A DNA stretch of 64,000 nucleotides from Schoenoplectus triqueter (GCA_964058805.1 CAXKVV010000548.1:1-64000); one strand, 5' to 3'; counted from the stretch's first letter, positions 1 to 10,890 are shown. Notes: generated by a model from the sequence alone, not told the origin. Numbers and translations are program-made.

Positions 1-606
1 ATAAATTTCATTTGTGACGCAACTATTTCAATATTCTTTCACATAAAATAAAATATAAAACAACGAAATAAATAAAATTTTCAAAGGTGTGAACTTTAGG
101 ACGGATAATTTTTTGACAATTTAATGAAATATCCTTTATTTCGAAAATATTAAGTAAAATATTTTGAAAAAATATCGTCGTGGCCTCGTGGGTGAACTAC
201 ACAACTCTCTTTTCAGGGGCAGACACACATAAAGCTAGGGATGAGCATTTGCGCCTATCACTGACTCAAAAAATTTCAAAAAATAAGTTTTTTTTTTGAG
301 AAAAATATGAGTCTACCTCATAAATTTTATTTTGTGTCCATAAGAATTTGAATTTATGATTTTTCGAAAGTCATTTTAATTAATTATCACTTGAATTACT
401 AAGTCATTTACTCAGAAGGAAATATATATAAAAATTAAATAATTGTTAGATTATACATCACCGTGAAAATATTATCCTATCCTATCATATTCTAGCTCCG
501 CCCGATCTCTTTCCCTCCCCCTAATTTATTTCTATCTAAAATGTAAAAGCCTAGCTCAATAAAAAAAATTCATGCATGCGAGCCAGTTGTGATATGTAAA
601 TATATT
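1..606. other. AT-rich intergenic DNA, no gene seen
   Basis: The stretch is AT-rich with only short fortuitous open frames. I see no gene, RNA gene or clear repeat boundary in it. Confidence 0.7.
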
Positions 607-609
607 TTA

Positions 610-948
610 GAGCATCTTCAATACTGAAATTATTTCTAAATTCTTAGTTAAGTCATGTCAGAAAAGTTGTTAATTACAATTAGTCTTTTCCAACGCTAAA
701 ATCGTGTGATGACAGTTTTTATGCCAAACGAACAATTATCATTTGCGTCAAGTAACAATTACAACGAGAATTCTGTGCCTCTACGCCTACCCACCTCTTC
801 CAATGCTAAATTAAGCGAGTTGTTAATCTGACGTGGCAATTAAAATTGAGTTACTAAATTATAAATTATGATTAAAGTTTTTAATTAAACGCTAAAATAA
901 AAAATAAACAGTAACACATACTAATAGAAACTTCCATTGAATATGCTC
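610..948. mobile_element. Tourist-like (PIF/Harbinger-type) MITE, copy 1
   Basis: The element begins GAGCATCTTCAAT and ends ATTGAATATGCTC, an imperfect terminal inverted repeat, and is flanked by TTA on both sides (607-609 and 949-951). A 3-bp TWA target duplication is the known signature of PIF/Harbinger MITEs. The interior shares a block (about 797-847, with TAATCTGACGTGGCAATT) with the element at 43757-44107, which lies in the opposite orientation. It has no coding capacity. Confidence 0.75.
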
Positions 949-1377
949 TTAAAAATGATATTATCCGTACTTCGTACCCATTGATGGATCTGCTATTTGA
1001 ATGCGCTTCTGGCGCTCAAAAGATTTATATTTTTATTTCAGAAAGGATGAAAAATCATGTGCTTATAAACTTTACTAGAATATATTTTTCCAGATTGTTC
1101 GAAAATATCAATATCAAAATTTAACATCAAGCACCCAAAAAATCTAAAAATTTATAAAATAAGGAAAATGCAATAGGAACCGCTTCACAATATTAGGTTT
1201 CTAGCCGCTGCTTGATTATTATAGAATAGACTACATCGAAAGTTTATTTAGTTTGAAACTATGCAAGCATGGACACTTCAAGAAATAAGTTGTTACCGTG
1301 TTTGACACATGTTCAATACGGACACGCAAACGACACATTTTGACATCTGCGTAACACAAACCGCTACGATACAGGTT

Positions 1378-1824
1378 TAGGGTTGTAAACGAGCCGAGCT
1401 AGACCAAGTTCGTGCTCAGCTCATTAGCTTAATGAGCCGAGCCGAGCCGGGCTGACTCGTTAACTACTTTCGAGCCAAAAAACTTTGGCTTGAGATTGAC
1501 TCGTTAAGTTAATGAGTTAACCGAACTAACTCGTTAAGACTTATTTAATAATTAATAATATTTTTTTATAATATTTTATATCAAAATTTATATAAAAATT
1601 AATAAAATAACTAATAATAATGTATTTCATACAAATTTGATATAATAGTTTAAATACATGATATACTATAAATTACTTACTAAACTAAAAATTTATAATA
1701 AATATTAATAGTTTACCGAGCCAAACGAGCCGGCTCGGTTCACTAACGAGCGAGCCAATAGCGAGTCGATCCCGAACGAATTACGAATGAACTACGAGGT
1801 ACAAGTTTTTTTTTGCCAGCCCTA
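1378..1824. mobile_element. GAGCCGAGC-type hAT-like MITE, nested
   Basis: Ends are TAGGGTTG and CAGCCCTA. Subterminal regions are rich in GAGCCGAGCC/GGCTCGG motifs and the core is very AT-rich. The flanks TACAGGTT and TACAGTAA share the first five bases, a weak 8-bp target duplication. The uninterrupted relative near 12780 lacks this sequence, which supports insertion. Elements of this type are common in plant genomes. Confidence 0.65.
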
Positions 1825-2013
1825 TACAGTAAACATCCAATGACCTGACACTTCAAATATAATCCTCAGAGACTCATACATGTCAATGGAAATTATGTAT
1901 TGTATTTAGTATTTTGCATTTATTCCCGTGATTGTTGGCACTTGGTAGCCATCTGAAGAGCAGTAGGGTCTAGGCCTTTCTAATCTAGCTATTTGTAGAG
2001 TAGATGTTTTTTT

Positions 2014-2182
2014 TGGAACAGATCAGCTGTCGCGCGGCACCGTGCAGCGCAGCACGGTGTCCGTTCGATCACTTTGCGATTCGTGCTAACTCGAATCTCA
2101 AAACACCAACTCGAATTTCGAAGTGATCGAACGGACACCGTGCTGCGCTGCACGGTGCCGCGCGATAGCGGATCCGCTTCCG
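2014..2182. mobile_element. Foldback MITE (Mutator-like), copy 1, nested
   Basis: About 75-bp arms form an inverted repeat around a short spacer. The arms contain GCGCGGCACCGTGCAGCGCA and GTCCGTTCGATCAC and are GC-rich in AT-rich surroundings. Runs of 8 or more T flank both ends, consistent with an 8-9-bp target duplication. The related element at 12670-13206 has only one short T-rich tract at this place and no insertion. A second copy is at 48455-48622. Confidence 0.75.
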
Positions 2183-2237
2183 TTTTTTTTTTACAACCTA
2201 TGATGCTATATACAACTTGACTTCTCTAGGTATTGTC

Positions 2238-2440
2238 AAGGGCATAGCTACATGGTGGGGGCCGCCGTTTCTCCGATCAGAAAAATTTTCACGATCATCT
2301 TTGTAATTATATTCAGAAAAATTAAAAATATATATATTTATATCAAAAAATATTTAAATTTTACCTCCCCACTTCCTCCAGAGAAAAATACTAATTTTGT
2401 GCCTACCTCCTAAATAAAAAGTATGACTCTGCCCTCAAGT
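2238..2440. mobile_element. Short AGGGC-ended element, nested (ends approximate)
   Basis: The left end AGGGCATAGCTACA and the right end GTATGACTCTGCCCT form a weak inverted repeat. The uninterrupted relative around 12985 reads straight across this place, so the segment is an insertion. Class is uncertain. Confidence 0.45.
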
Positions 2441-2740
2441 ATTGCATAAGAGTCTACTAGTCCATAGAGTATAACACTATAACTTAAATATTACTATATT
2501 AACATGAAGAGCCATCAAACAAAATTAAAACATGTGAATGGAACTTGAGCCAAAGAGAGAACGATCATGCTGACAAAAGTACTAACTGAACCGATTAAAT
2601 TCTGCTCTAATTTGTATATGTTTATTCCCTGTCTCTGAATGTGTCATGTTTGTATTTTTAGAAAAATATTGTGTCATGTAATATTGTGTCATAGATCCGT
2701 ATTTCATGCTACATAAATTTCAGCTAATTTATTTTAGGAT

Positions 2741-3121
2741 GGGATCACTTGATAATGGGTTAATTTGACAATCTAGACGATGAATTTTTAAATAAATACT
2801 AAAAAAATCTTAAAATTAGAAAAAAAAAACTTTATAGGTGCATTCTTCTACTTATAAATTGATGGTGATTCAAATTTCATATAATTTCATTATCGTTTGA
2901 TATTTCATCAAAGATCATTAAAATTTTATATAATTACAACGGTTATAATTTGACGGTCTTTGATGGACTATCAAATGATAATGAAATCACATAAAATTTG
3001 AATCATCATCAATCTATAAGTAAAAAAAAATATCCATTGGGTTTTTTATTTTTAAGAATTTTTATATTTATTTGAAAATCCGTTGTTAAGATTGTCAAAA
3101 TAACCATTGTCAAGTGATCCC
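2741..3121. mobile_element. Large-arm foldback MITE, family A, copy 1
   Basis: Starts GGGATCACTTGATAATGG and ends CCATTGTCAAGTGATCCC. The arms are well over 100 bp and pair imperfectly almost to the centre (motifs TTTGACAATC, TCTATAAGTA, CTATCAAATGATAATGAAA). Related copies lie at about 5167-5519 and 49041-49374. No coding capacity. Confidence 0.75.
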
Positions 3122-4377
3122 TTCCCTTTATTTTAATAGAATATTTGATTGAAAAAATGTTTTTCTTCATTATTATTTGTTTAATATCACTCCGTTAGAA
3201 GTATCTAGAGAAATAAAAAGAAGTTACACATTTGATGATGCACGATCAATACAGAAATGCAAAATGATTTTTTGAGTAAAATGATAAAATGTACTAGATG
3301 TTGACCTGTTATTTGCATGAGAAAAAACACGGACATTAGGATCTAAGAATTAAAATATCCTTGAAGTAGAGGTGAAATTAAAATAGGTGTCAGCCGACGC
3401 CTGGACACCTCATCGGTTTACTAAAAAATATTTTTTCTTTTATCCAAATATTTTTTTCTTTCACTCAAATATTTCGTTACACGCCTTGTCAATAGTTTTT
3501 CTGGTTTCGCCCCTACCTCAAAGAGTCGAGAGCCAAAGTCGAGAAGAAACTTGGAAACAAAGACGCGCACAGACCAGATGATAAATTCTGCAATTCAAAT
3601 ATATAGAATGATCTTCTCCAGTGCATGATGTTACGCACCGTCAATTTCCTCTATCGCTCTATTTCTTACGTCACCGTCCGATGAGAATTGATCGACATCC
3701 GATTTCTGAAAGAGACGCTATTACATTTGTAATAATTACAGTATTGAGAATTGAGTCTCTCAATATTATAATTATTATTTTTAAAATAACGTCACCCTCT
3801 CTGAAATATGTATTAATATATAACGTGTATGTGCATGATCTAATCGATTAACAATGCTTAAAACAAGCATTCATTCGTTGACCATAAAATTTATTTATTT
3901 TTTATTTAAAAACTTCTTCATTTTTTTACTATGAAAAGTGAAAATATTTTTTTTAAAGAAAGTGTAAAAATTAATTTTAGCATCATCATAATATGTATAT
4001 ATATATAATCAGTAATACGACGCTAAATTTTTATATTAAATATAAATCAATTTTCTTGACAAACATGATCTAACATTTCTATTTCATATTACAATACAAC
4101 TTTTCAAAAAAATAATAATTAATTTTTTTTGTCTTTCTTAATGACGTTGATTCTTTTACGAGATATGAAAGAATTAAATAAATTATTACACTGAAATCTT
4201 CTATATATTGAGTTAAAATCAAAATAAATTTTACATGATAACTGAATTATAAATTAAAAGTGAATGTTATTGTTATTTCATTATAAAGTAATTTCTTTCT
4301 TTCTTTATTGGTTCAAAAAATTAGTAGTGACAATAGTAATTTTTTTCATTGGTTCAAAAAGTGTCAATAGAAAAAAT
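3122..4377. other. AT-rich intergenic DNA
   Basis: Open frames of 64 and 76 codons at 3387-3581 and 3621-3851 are low-complexity and recognisable as nothing. No gene is supported. A TTTC-repeat lies near 4290-4305. Confidence 0.65.
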
Positions 4378-4443
4378 TTCAAAGTTTAAATAAATAATAA
4401 TATAAAATTTTTCAAAGTTTAAATAAATAACAATATAAAAAAT
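4378..4443. repeat. 33-bp tandem duplication
   Basis: Two adjacent units beginning TTCAAAGTTTAAATAAATAA, with a period of 33 bp. Confidence 0.7.
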
Positions 4444-4769
4444 ATTAATAAAATACATTATATTTATAAATATTATATAAAAAATTTATAATATATTTCC
4501 GCCACTGAACAATAGCCACTGCCCACTGGTCCATAAGGGCGGTGTGCCTGTAAGCTGAGTCGCTGACACACCCACTTTACCTTTTATATTATACTTTATT
4601 CTTCTACTCCCGTGCAACTATATGTGTTCCCTTTTAATTTCTTCGCTGTTTCGTGGATTTTGACCCACTACACACTGTTCATGCCACCATTTACTCTGTG
4701 CAAGATTTCTTCGGTTTTGTTCACAGCACTCCTTGATTTGGTTTCTACATTTATAAATAACAAAGACGG

Positions 4770-5155
4770 TTCTGTGTAGGAACGGATGTTAGATTTTGAT
4801 CGGGAGGAGTCAGGGTTCAAATTTATTATTTAATTAGATATTAAATAAAATTATTAAAATAATATTTTTTATATATCAAAAATAATAAAAATAAAAATAA
4901 TAATAATAAATAATTATAACAATGAAGAAATTTTTTCTCTATGAGATTTTATATTTTAAAATTTTTACATTTTTTTTATTATCTATGATATTAAATATTT
5001 TTTCACAATAAAAAATAATAAGACAATTCATTAGAGTCAGAAATTTAATCCAGAGGGACCATATTAACAAAATCTTAGCCGAAAAAATACTATTTTTTAA
5101 AATTCAAAAGGTCAGTTGATCCCTCTGAGAACCTTTGCATTCGCCCTGATTCCGT
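4770..5155. mobile_element. Possible transposon remnant
   Basis: The margins carry GGTCAGTTGATCCCTCT and GGAGTCAGGGTTCAAATTT, motifs resembling the ends of widespread plant repeats, around an AT-rich middle. No clean inverted repeat or target duplication was found, so this is tentative. Confidence 0.25.
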
Positions 5156-5166
5156 GGTAATACATT

Positions 5167-5519
5167 TAGGGGAGGGGACTCTAACAATGGCTTTGTTTTT
5201 TTTTCAACGATAATAGTAAATAAATATGAAAAAAATATAGATATATTTTTATATAGAATAATAATATTTTAAATTTTATATATTTTATAGTCATTAAAGA
5301 TCAATAATATTTTTATATAATATATAATAATTTTAATTTAATGATATTTGATGGATTTTTTAAATGATAATAAAATTATATAAAATTTAAAACACTATCA
5401 ATTTATAAGTAAAAATGTCTCTACAATTTTTTTTTCCTATTTTTAAAATATTTTCAAAATTAATTTAAAATTTTATTATCGATTGTCAAAATAACCGTCG
5501 TCAAGGATCCTCTCCTTAG
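5167..5519. mobile_element. Foldback MITE, family A, copy 2 (degenerate)
   Basis: The right end has ATTGTCAAAATAACCGTCGTC, closely like the right arm of the element at 2741-3121. The centre has ATCAATTTATAAGTAAAAAT and TTTAAATGATAATAAAATT in the corresponding order. The left arm is poorly preserved. Confidence 0.55.
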
Positions 5520-6070
5520 ATTAAATATATGGATTCTTTCCAAGAAACATTGCTCATATTTATCCAATTGATAACACTTTTAGAAAAAAAAATCATTATA
5601 CAATAAGTCTTCAAATTATTCACATCTTCACCCGAACAAAAATAACTCTCATATATCTTGTTTCATCGTATTCTCCCTTTTCCGAATCCAAATAACTTCT
5701 TATTTAAAAAAAAATCATGATTCAATGAATATTTTATACCTCAATTATGCTGGAGATTAAAAATTATAGAGCATAATAGCTTTTATATGTTCAATACTTC
5801 TTAAGGATAAAATGATAGTTTAATTTAAAATAAAGATATATAGTTAATAGAATAAATTTTGATAAAAATTCCAATTAAATGAAGAAAATGAGAAATATGA
5901 AAAATCAAGGTTTCATTTTAATGGACCAATTCTGAATTGCGACAAGTAAAATAGAGAATCCAAATTTTACTTAAACATTCGGTCAAATCTTATTTAAAAA
6001 AAAATGGTGTCGCCATAAATTAGAATCTCAAACCAACCTTCCTCAATATCCGGAGAATGTAACGTGTGGA
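5520..6070. other. AT-rich intergenic DNA, nothing recognised
   Basis: No gene-like frame, RNA gene or bounded repeat is visible. Confidence 0.65.
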
Positions 6071-6433
6071 TAGGGGTGTCAATTATTGATTCGACCTGAC
6101 GGGTTAATGCGATTCGATCTGAACTCGATCCGACTTAATATTGATTCAAATTGGGTCTGATCTGATTAATTATATTTTTTAAGTAATTTTATGATTTAAT
6201 ACTAATTAAATATTAAATATACATGAATTATACATGAATTAAGATTAATTAATATTTATTAATTAAAATAAATATAAGAATAATTAACAGATATTTAATT
6301 ATTTTATACGGATCAGGTCGTTCTGGTCAAATATGAATCAAAATTTATTGGGATCAAGTTCTAATCGAATTAAAAAATAATAAAATAATAATGTCCGACC
6401 GACCCGACCCAATCCAACTCATTTACACCTGTA
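6071..6433. mobile_element. GGTCGGGTC-type hAT-like MITE, copy 1
   Basis: The left end TAGGGGTGTCAAT and the right end ATTTACACCTGTA pair imperfectly. Subterminal GATCCGAC/CCGACCCGACCC motifs surround an AT-rich core. A related sequence is at about 47395-47720. The target duplication is not clean. Confidence 0.5.
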
Positions 6434-7004
6434 CGTGGCATTAACAATTCGACTTATTTAGTTCCGTTTGATTGCCAAAAATGTTTTGTTACTCGTCTTT
6501 TATTTTGTACATGAAACTAGAAAAATATATTTTGAAGATATTTTAAGAATTATTTAAATATTGAAGCCGTTCAGCATGTTTTCATTCTTTTTACCGCCCA
6601 ATAATTTTGATCATTTTATTAATGTAAAGTTGGAAACAGACGCAATCAAGAGTCACCGGAAATATCCAGTTCTGAGAACTTGAGATCACTGGCTCTTTTA
6701 ACGTTGAACCAATCCAACGCACTGGAGATGATTGATACTGCCACGGCGGTCACGCTGCCTCTTCCCTCGTGGAAATTCGAATATAGTCTAGGTTCACGTA
6801 CACCAGGAGGTGGTGTAACCGGAAAATCACCATTTGCCAGCTGTCAATTTATATTGTTCAACTGAAACATGTTCACATCATACAATTCCCCACTGACAAC
6901 TCCTCGCTTTTTACGAAACCGACGCAGACGCAGCACCATTCCCCCTCGCTTTTTTTTTTTCTTTTTCTGAGGAAATCTTTCTCTTCTACCGAAGCAATCC
7001 CTGA
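6434..7004 (+). promoter_or_regulatory. Promoter and 5' leader of the RING-H2 gene
   Basis: The 570 bp upstream of the start codon contain a CCAAT-type motif near 6708, a TATA-like TTTATAT near 6848-6854 and a pyrimidine-rich tract at about 6942-6983 just before the ATG, as is usual in plant leaders. Transcription would start near 6880, which is inferred only. The 61-codon open frame at 6680-6865 overlaps this region and is not considered real. Confidence 0.5.
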
Positions 7005-8093
7005 ATGGATGAAACCGGGAGCCCTCTCTCCGTCGAAGAAGCTGCGGAGGAAGCTATTCTCTTTTCTCGTGTTCTCTGTCCGTTCTACGACTCCGAACCC
7101 GAATCACCCGAATCCGAAACCGATTCAAGTCTCTCCATCCTGTCAGACGCAGACGACGACGACTATCACTCCCTCCCTCCTTCTCCCATGGCATCCCCGC
7201 TCCACGAATCCGACCCGTCTCGAGATTTCTCTGATCGGTGCCTCATGAATACCGATGCGTCAATCTGTGACGAGTCCGAATCGGAGCGCAACCCCTATCT
7301 GGTGGACTGGATTGAGACCGAAACTGCGAGTAGCTTTTCTTCGGAGGCAGTGTCTGAGCAAGGAGATGGTATGGATGCGGTTTGGGACCCTCTAGTTTCA
7401 GTGGATACAAACGAGCTGCACATGTCAAGCCTTCAAGTTGACTCCAATAATTTGCCAGAGATCGCTAGGATTCTTGAGCTTGATGGAGCAGATGCAAATC
7501 CGGGTTTGGCGGAGACAGTGGAATTATCCACCTTTGAAGACATGGATTCTGATGCATCTCTGCTTGCCGGGCCCTATTCGCCAGACACTCAGTATGTTTT
7601 AGATAATTTAGATGCGTTCAATGAATGTTTTCCCCCAAACCCGAACGATGCAGAACCAGAGCCTGACTGGGAGGCGGGTTCCGCTGTCAGTAGCGTCCCT
7701 GACCTAGAAGAAATGGTGAGAAACATGGAAGTGGAAGTGCTCCTAGCCATGCACAACATATATGAAGGTGATCCGGAAATGGATTTCTTCAGGCAACTTC
7801 TGGAGCTCGACCGTGGTGTCAGATGGGGGCCGGCCGCCTCAAAATCTGCAGTGGAGAGCCTTCCAAATATTACAGCGGATGAAAGCATGGTGGATTTAGA
7901 GTGTGCTGTTTGCAAAGAATTGGTCTTGGTTGGTGAATCGCTGAAGAGATTGCCTTGCTCACATGATTACCATGCAAATTGTATATTGCCATGGCTAGGG
8001 ATTAGAAATACATGTCCATTGTGCCGATTTGAATTGCCCACGGATGACCAAAATTATGAGAGCTGGAGGTCTAGGCAGGAAAACCAGGATTGA
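7005..8093 (+). CDS. RING-H2 finger E3 ubiquitin-protein ligase (CIP8-like)
   Basis: The intronless gene encodes 362 residues. The first two thirds are acidic and serine-rich (for example residues 29-60) and look disordered. The C-terminus is a canonical C3H2C3 RING-H2 finger: C300, C303, C318, H320, H323, C326, C337 and C340, with spacing Cx2C-x14-CxHx2Hx2C-x10-Cx2C. The P329-W330 pair before C7 is the usual E2-contact position. RING-H2 proteins act as E3 ligases that recruit a ubiquitin-charged E2 and transfer ubiquitin to a substrate. The substrate here is unknown. The finger and the trailing PTDD motif resemble plant CIP8 and related soluble RING proteins. No signal peptide or membrane segment is visible. 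The start is chosen because it is the first ATG of the long frame and is preceded by a promoter-like leader. It is the only gene in the window with an intact, recognisable domain. Confidence 0.93.
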   Translation: MDETGSPLSVEEAAEEAILFSRVLCPFYDSEPESPESETDSSLSILSDADDDDYHSLPPSPMASPLHESDPSRDFSDRCLMNTDASICDESESERNPYLVDWIETETASSFSSEAVSEQGDGMDAVWDPLVSVDTNELHMSSLQVDSNNLPEIARILELDGADANPGLAETVELSTFEDMDSDASLLAGPYSPDTQYVLDNLDAFNECFPPNPNDAEPEPDWEAGSAVSSVPDLEEMVRNMEVEVLLAMHNIYEGDPEMDFFRQLLELDRGVRWGPAASKSAVESLPNITADESMVDLECAVCKELVLVGESLKRLPCSHDYHANCILPWLGIRNTCPLCRFELPTDDQNYESWRSRQENQD

Positions 8094-8400
8094 TTTTGGT
8101 TTGTTACATGTATGAAAAGGATTATAGTTTTTTCCTTTTAGATCCTGTAGCCTTTGTGATTTGTGAATATGTATGCGGTATCTGTTTTTGGTTTTGTTGT
8201 TGTTCCTTATCCATATATTTTGGTTTTCTTTTTCCGAGGATTTTTTATGTTTGTTTGAATTTAAATTTAGTAGAGCACACTGGCAGCATTTTAAAATGCC
8301 TATGTTGGAGGTCTTATGTTTGTTAAACAAAAGGAAAAAGAGAGAGGAAAAAGAGGAATAATATTTTGGTTTGCTCAATGGAAATGCAATCAAGAAATCT
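8094..8400 (+). other. 3' UTR of the RING-H2 gene
   Basis: T-rich sequence follows the TGA. A possible poly(A) signal AATAAT lies at about 8356. Small open frames on both strands here are low-complexity and not supported. Confidence 0.5.
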
Positions 8401-8549
8401 AACAATTAAATTGTGACCGGCTGTTCTTTCCACGTAGTTGTAGGCTTGTAGCATCCTAACAATTAAGGTAATTTGCTTTGAACTGTTTCACAATTTTATA
8501 TAAATTAAGGACTGATCCGCGAAATGTAAAAAAAATGAAGAGTTCACCT

Positions 8550-8660
8550 CCTGCCTTTCACGTGGCCGTGTGTACGCTGTGGTATCTTCATTTAAGCGAT
8601 ATTTAAGCGAAGCTACGTAACTCCTTACGTGAGCTACACGAGCCCTACACGTGGCATATG
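8550..8660. promoter_or_regulatory. Cluster of ACGT-core (G-box/ABRE-like) motifs
   Basis: Two CACGTG G-boxes followed by GC (CACGTGGC) lie at 8559-8566 and 8648-8655. TACGTA (8614-8619) and TTACGTGA (8625-8632) lie between them. In plants bZIP and bHLH factors bind such cores and paired ABREs confer ABA/stress response. The cluster lies downstream of the RING-H2 gene and no coding gene starts after it, so its target is unknown. Confidence 0.5.
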
Positions 8661-9189
8661 ATAAAAGAAAGGACGAAAAGAAAGAGAAACGGGGAAAGAA
8701 CAGAAATATGAAAGAGAAAATCCGAAGAATAGAAAGAGGGGGTGGGGGAGAAAAAGATAAAATAAAAATAAAAATTATTTTGATGAATTTCGTGTTACGG
8801 TTTGAACTTTGAATTGAATTGAGAACGTCGATGTGGACTCAATTGTCGTTGTGATTCGACTCGTGTATCAAAATCATTTATTATAATGTAACTGAAATTT
8901 TTGTAACTTGTATTTTATTTTCATTGATTGTTTTGTATCGATTAACCGTGATTTGTAATATGGATCAATATGATTTGAATTGGCAGGATTTTCAAATTTA
9001 AATTATTAATGATCATTTATGTATATTAAATATTAATTGATGTACTTTAAAACTTACATCATATATATTACACAATAATAAATGATTATGAATGTGATTT
9101 AAACTGTTTCTGTGATTGAACTAATTAAATGAACTAGTATGACACTATAGAATAAATTGTGTAAAAGTAATCATGTTGATCTGACCAAA
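8661..9189. other. Purine-rich then AT-rich DNA, no gene
   Basis: A GA/G-rich tract (about 8665-8755) is followed by AT-rich sequence. No open frame of note. Confidence 0.6.
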
Positions 9190-9318
9190 TTGAATGTTTA
9201 TTTATTTTATTTTATTTTTTATTAGAAAGATGAGATTTCATAATTGTTTCTCATCTGGATTTTAAACTCATGACCCTCAAGAGTGTTACTTTTTCCCACT
9301 ATACCAAAGCCTGATTCT
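9190..9318 (-). mobile_element. tRNA-derived SINE-like relic
   Basis: Read on the minus strand, GAATCAGGCTTTGGTATAGT and the following GGG resemble a pol III A-box, and GAGTTTAAAATCC about 45 bp on resembles a B-box. An AT-rich tail follows. This is the usual layout of a plant tRNA-derived SINE. No target duplication was found. Confidence 0.45.
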
Positions 9319-9421
9319 ATAAACAAATTGAATTATGTGTGATACTTTGTTTATGATTCCAACAGAATAAATTTCTATGCGTGATACTCTGTGGGTATAA
9401 ACAAATTGAATTATGTGTGAA
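9319..9421. repeat. Short direct repeats
   Basis: ATAAACAAATTGAATTATGT occurs at about 9319 and again at about 9398. Confidence 0.7.
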
Positions 9422-9889
9422 TATGTAAAAGTAATATATACGTGATACATGACTACAATCAAATCTCGAAAAATAGTTCTCTACGTGCATATTGAAATTG
9501 TTCTTTTATCGTAACACAATACCTATTGGGCGAGAAGATTATATTACTTCACTAAATCTATGTAAATTTTACATGTTACTGTGCAACTAATTTAATATGT
9601 CTAAATATATTTTGCTTGAACCTTTAGTTGTTCATCTAAATTGATCTTATCTGCATTAAAAACCAAACTATTGAACAATATAAATCTAAACACAGTAGAT
9701 ATGAGTTAAAAGACCCGAGCACAACGTATGTTGGTTTTCGATTGGCCATCTGTAATAATGGATCTACAAATGTTTACCGGACCTAACAAATTTGAGTTAG
9801 GACATTATTTTTATTAGTTGATATAAGTCTTAACATATTTCCGAATATGTATTTTAATTATTTATTAAAAATTACATAAAATATTTGTT

Positions 9890-10039
9890 TTACTATATTT
9901 ATTTATTACATTATCTCATCTCTAAATCTATTATAAAAAGATCTATGCCGTAAAAATATTTATTTGACTAAATTCATTTATTACATTATTTCATCTATAA
10001 ATCTATTATAAAAAAGCTACGCCCGTAAAATATTTGTTA
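9890..10039. repeat. 75-bp tandem duplication
   Basis: Two adjacent units share TTATTACATTAT and TAAATCTATTATAAAAA in order. The TTATTACA landmark recurs at 9903 and 9978, a period of 75 bp. Confidence 0.75.
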
Positions 10040-10334
10040 GAACTGATTCTGTTTTGCCTCTGTTCTCTTCTTTTTGTTGGCGATGTAAATTGACTAACAA
10101 TTGAAAGAAAGCAGAAGATATTAATTTTGTAACATCTCGAACAGAGGAGCTAGAATAGTGAAGAGAATTTATACCCCTTTATTTGCTGAATTGTGCAGGT
10201 ATTGATTGAGGTTATCAGCCTGCATTTAGCCATTTGTACAGCTAAGATGTTAATAGATCATGTTAAATGAATCATTTGACTAAGTTGTAGTTTGTAGAAG
10301 AATCACTTGAATAAATCTAAGGCTGAATTAATCA

Positions 10335-10890
10335 CTTTTAATGTTTTAAAGTCTCTGCTTTTATTACAAAGAAGAAAAGAAGCTCCAAGCTGCAACCTAC
10401 AGGTAATGATTTTGTAGGCCTAGTTTCTAATTCTGAAAATGGTGGTGATAAGAACTAGAGAGAGAAGTACAGATAGCTACCTTAACAGCCTCCTATTATT
10501 CAGTACCTGACATACATTGCCATCACAAACAAAGACACATCCTTCAGCATTGAAGCACCCTATCACCGTCCTACAATTCAAATGAAAACAAGAACTGAAA
10601 AGTTATCAGTTTATACTTGATCTTTGCTGAAACAAGAAAGAAATTAAACACTTTTCCTTCAGGTCCTAAGATCTTGGTATTACTCTATCCCCCCATGGCT
10701 CTTACCACGACCCACTGCAACATAGAATCTAAAAACACAGTGGTAAAACAATAGATTATTGAAATATAAAATTGAAATATAACAATGAATAGAGAGAAAA
10801 ACAAATTCTATTCAGGCCTTAAAATTGACTACATATTCCACAAGAGAACATTCAGATGCATCTAGCCAGGGGGTCCAATTTGTTCACTAG
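10335..10890 (-). other. P-R-S unit 1 (3'-most)
   Basis: On the minus strand this holds P (about 10865-10890), R (about 10615-10745) and S (about 10500-10570). Around S an open stretch reads TVIGCFNAEGCVFVCDGNVC, then continues to a stop after LLR. This cysteine-bearing frame is not present in the other S copies, so coding is doubtful. Its nearest relative is 27350-27910. Confidence 0.5.

Larger units (their letters stand above)
1259..2716. mobile_element. Old hAT-like non-autonomous element with three nested insertions
   Basis: This is a diverged relative of the 537-bp element at 12670-13206. The ends match (CTATGCAAGCATGGACAC on the left, TTCATGCTACATA on the right), and internal stretches match in order, for example TTTAGTGTTTTGCATTT-like and GAGTAGATGT-like segments and the ACTTGAGCCAAAGAGA stretch. 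The extra length is explained by three insertions at 1378-1824, 2014-2182 and about 2238-2440. No clear target duplication remains. Confidence 0.65.

Noticed and set aside
3387..3851. Two open frames of 64 and 76 codons
   Set aside because: Low-complexity Phe/Ile-rich translations, no domain, no leader or gene-like composition.
6680..6865. 61-codon frame upstream of the RING-H2 gene
   Set aside because: It overlaps the probable promoter and TATA region and has no recognisable product.
7009..8405. Frames of 61-136 codons overlapping the RING-H2 gene in other frames and on the minus strand
   Set aside because: They are shadows of the CDS and its UTR.
9190..9318. Functional tRNA gene
   Set aside because: A- and B-box-like words are present, but there is no cloverleaf, and the sequence continues into an AT-rich tail as in a SINE.
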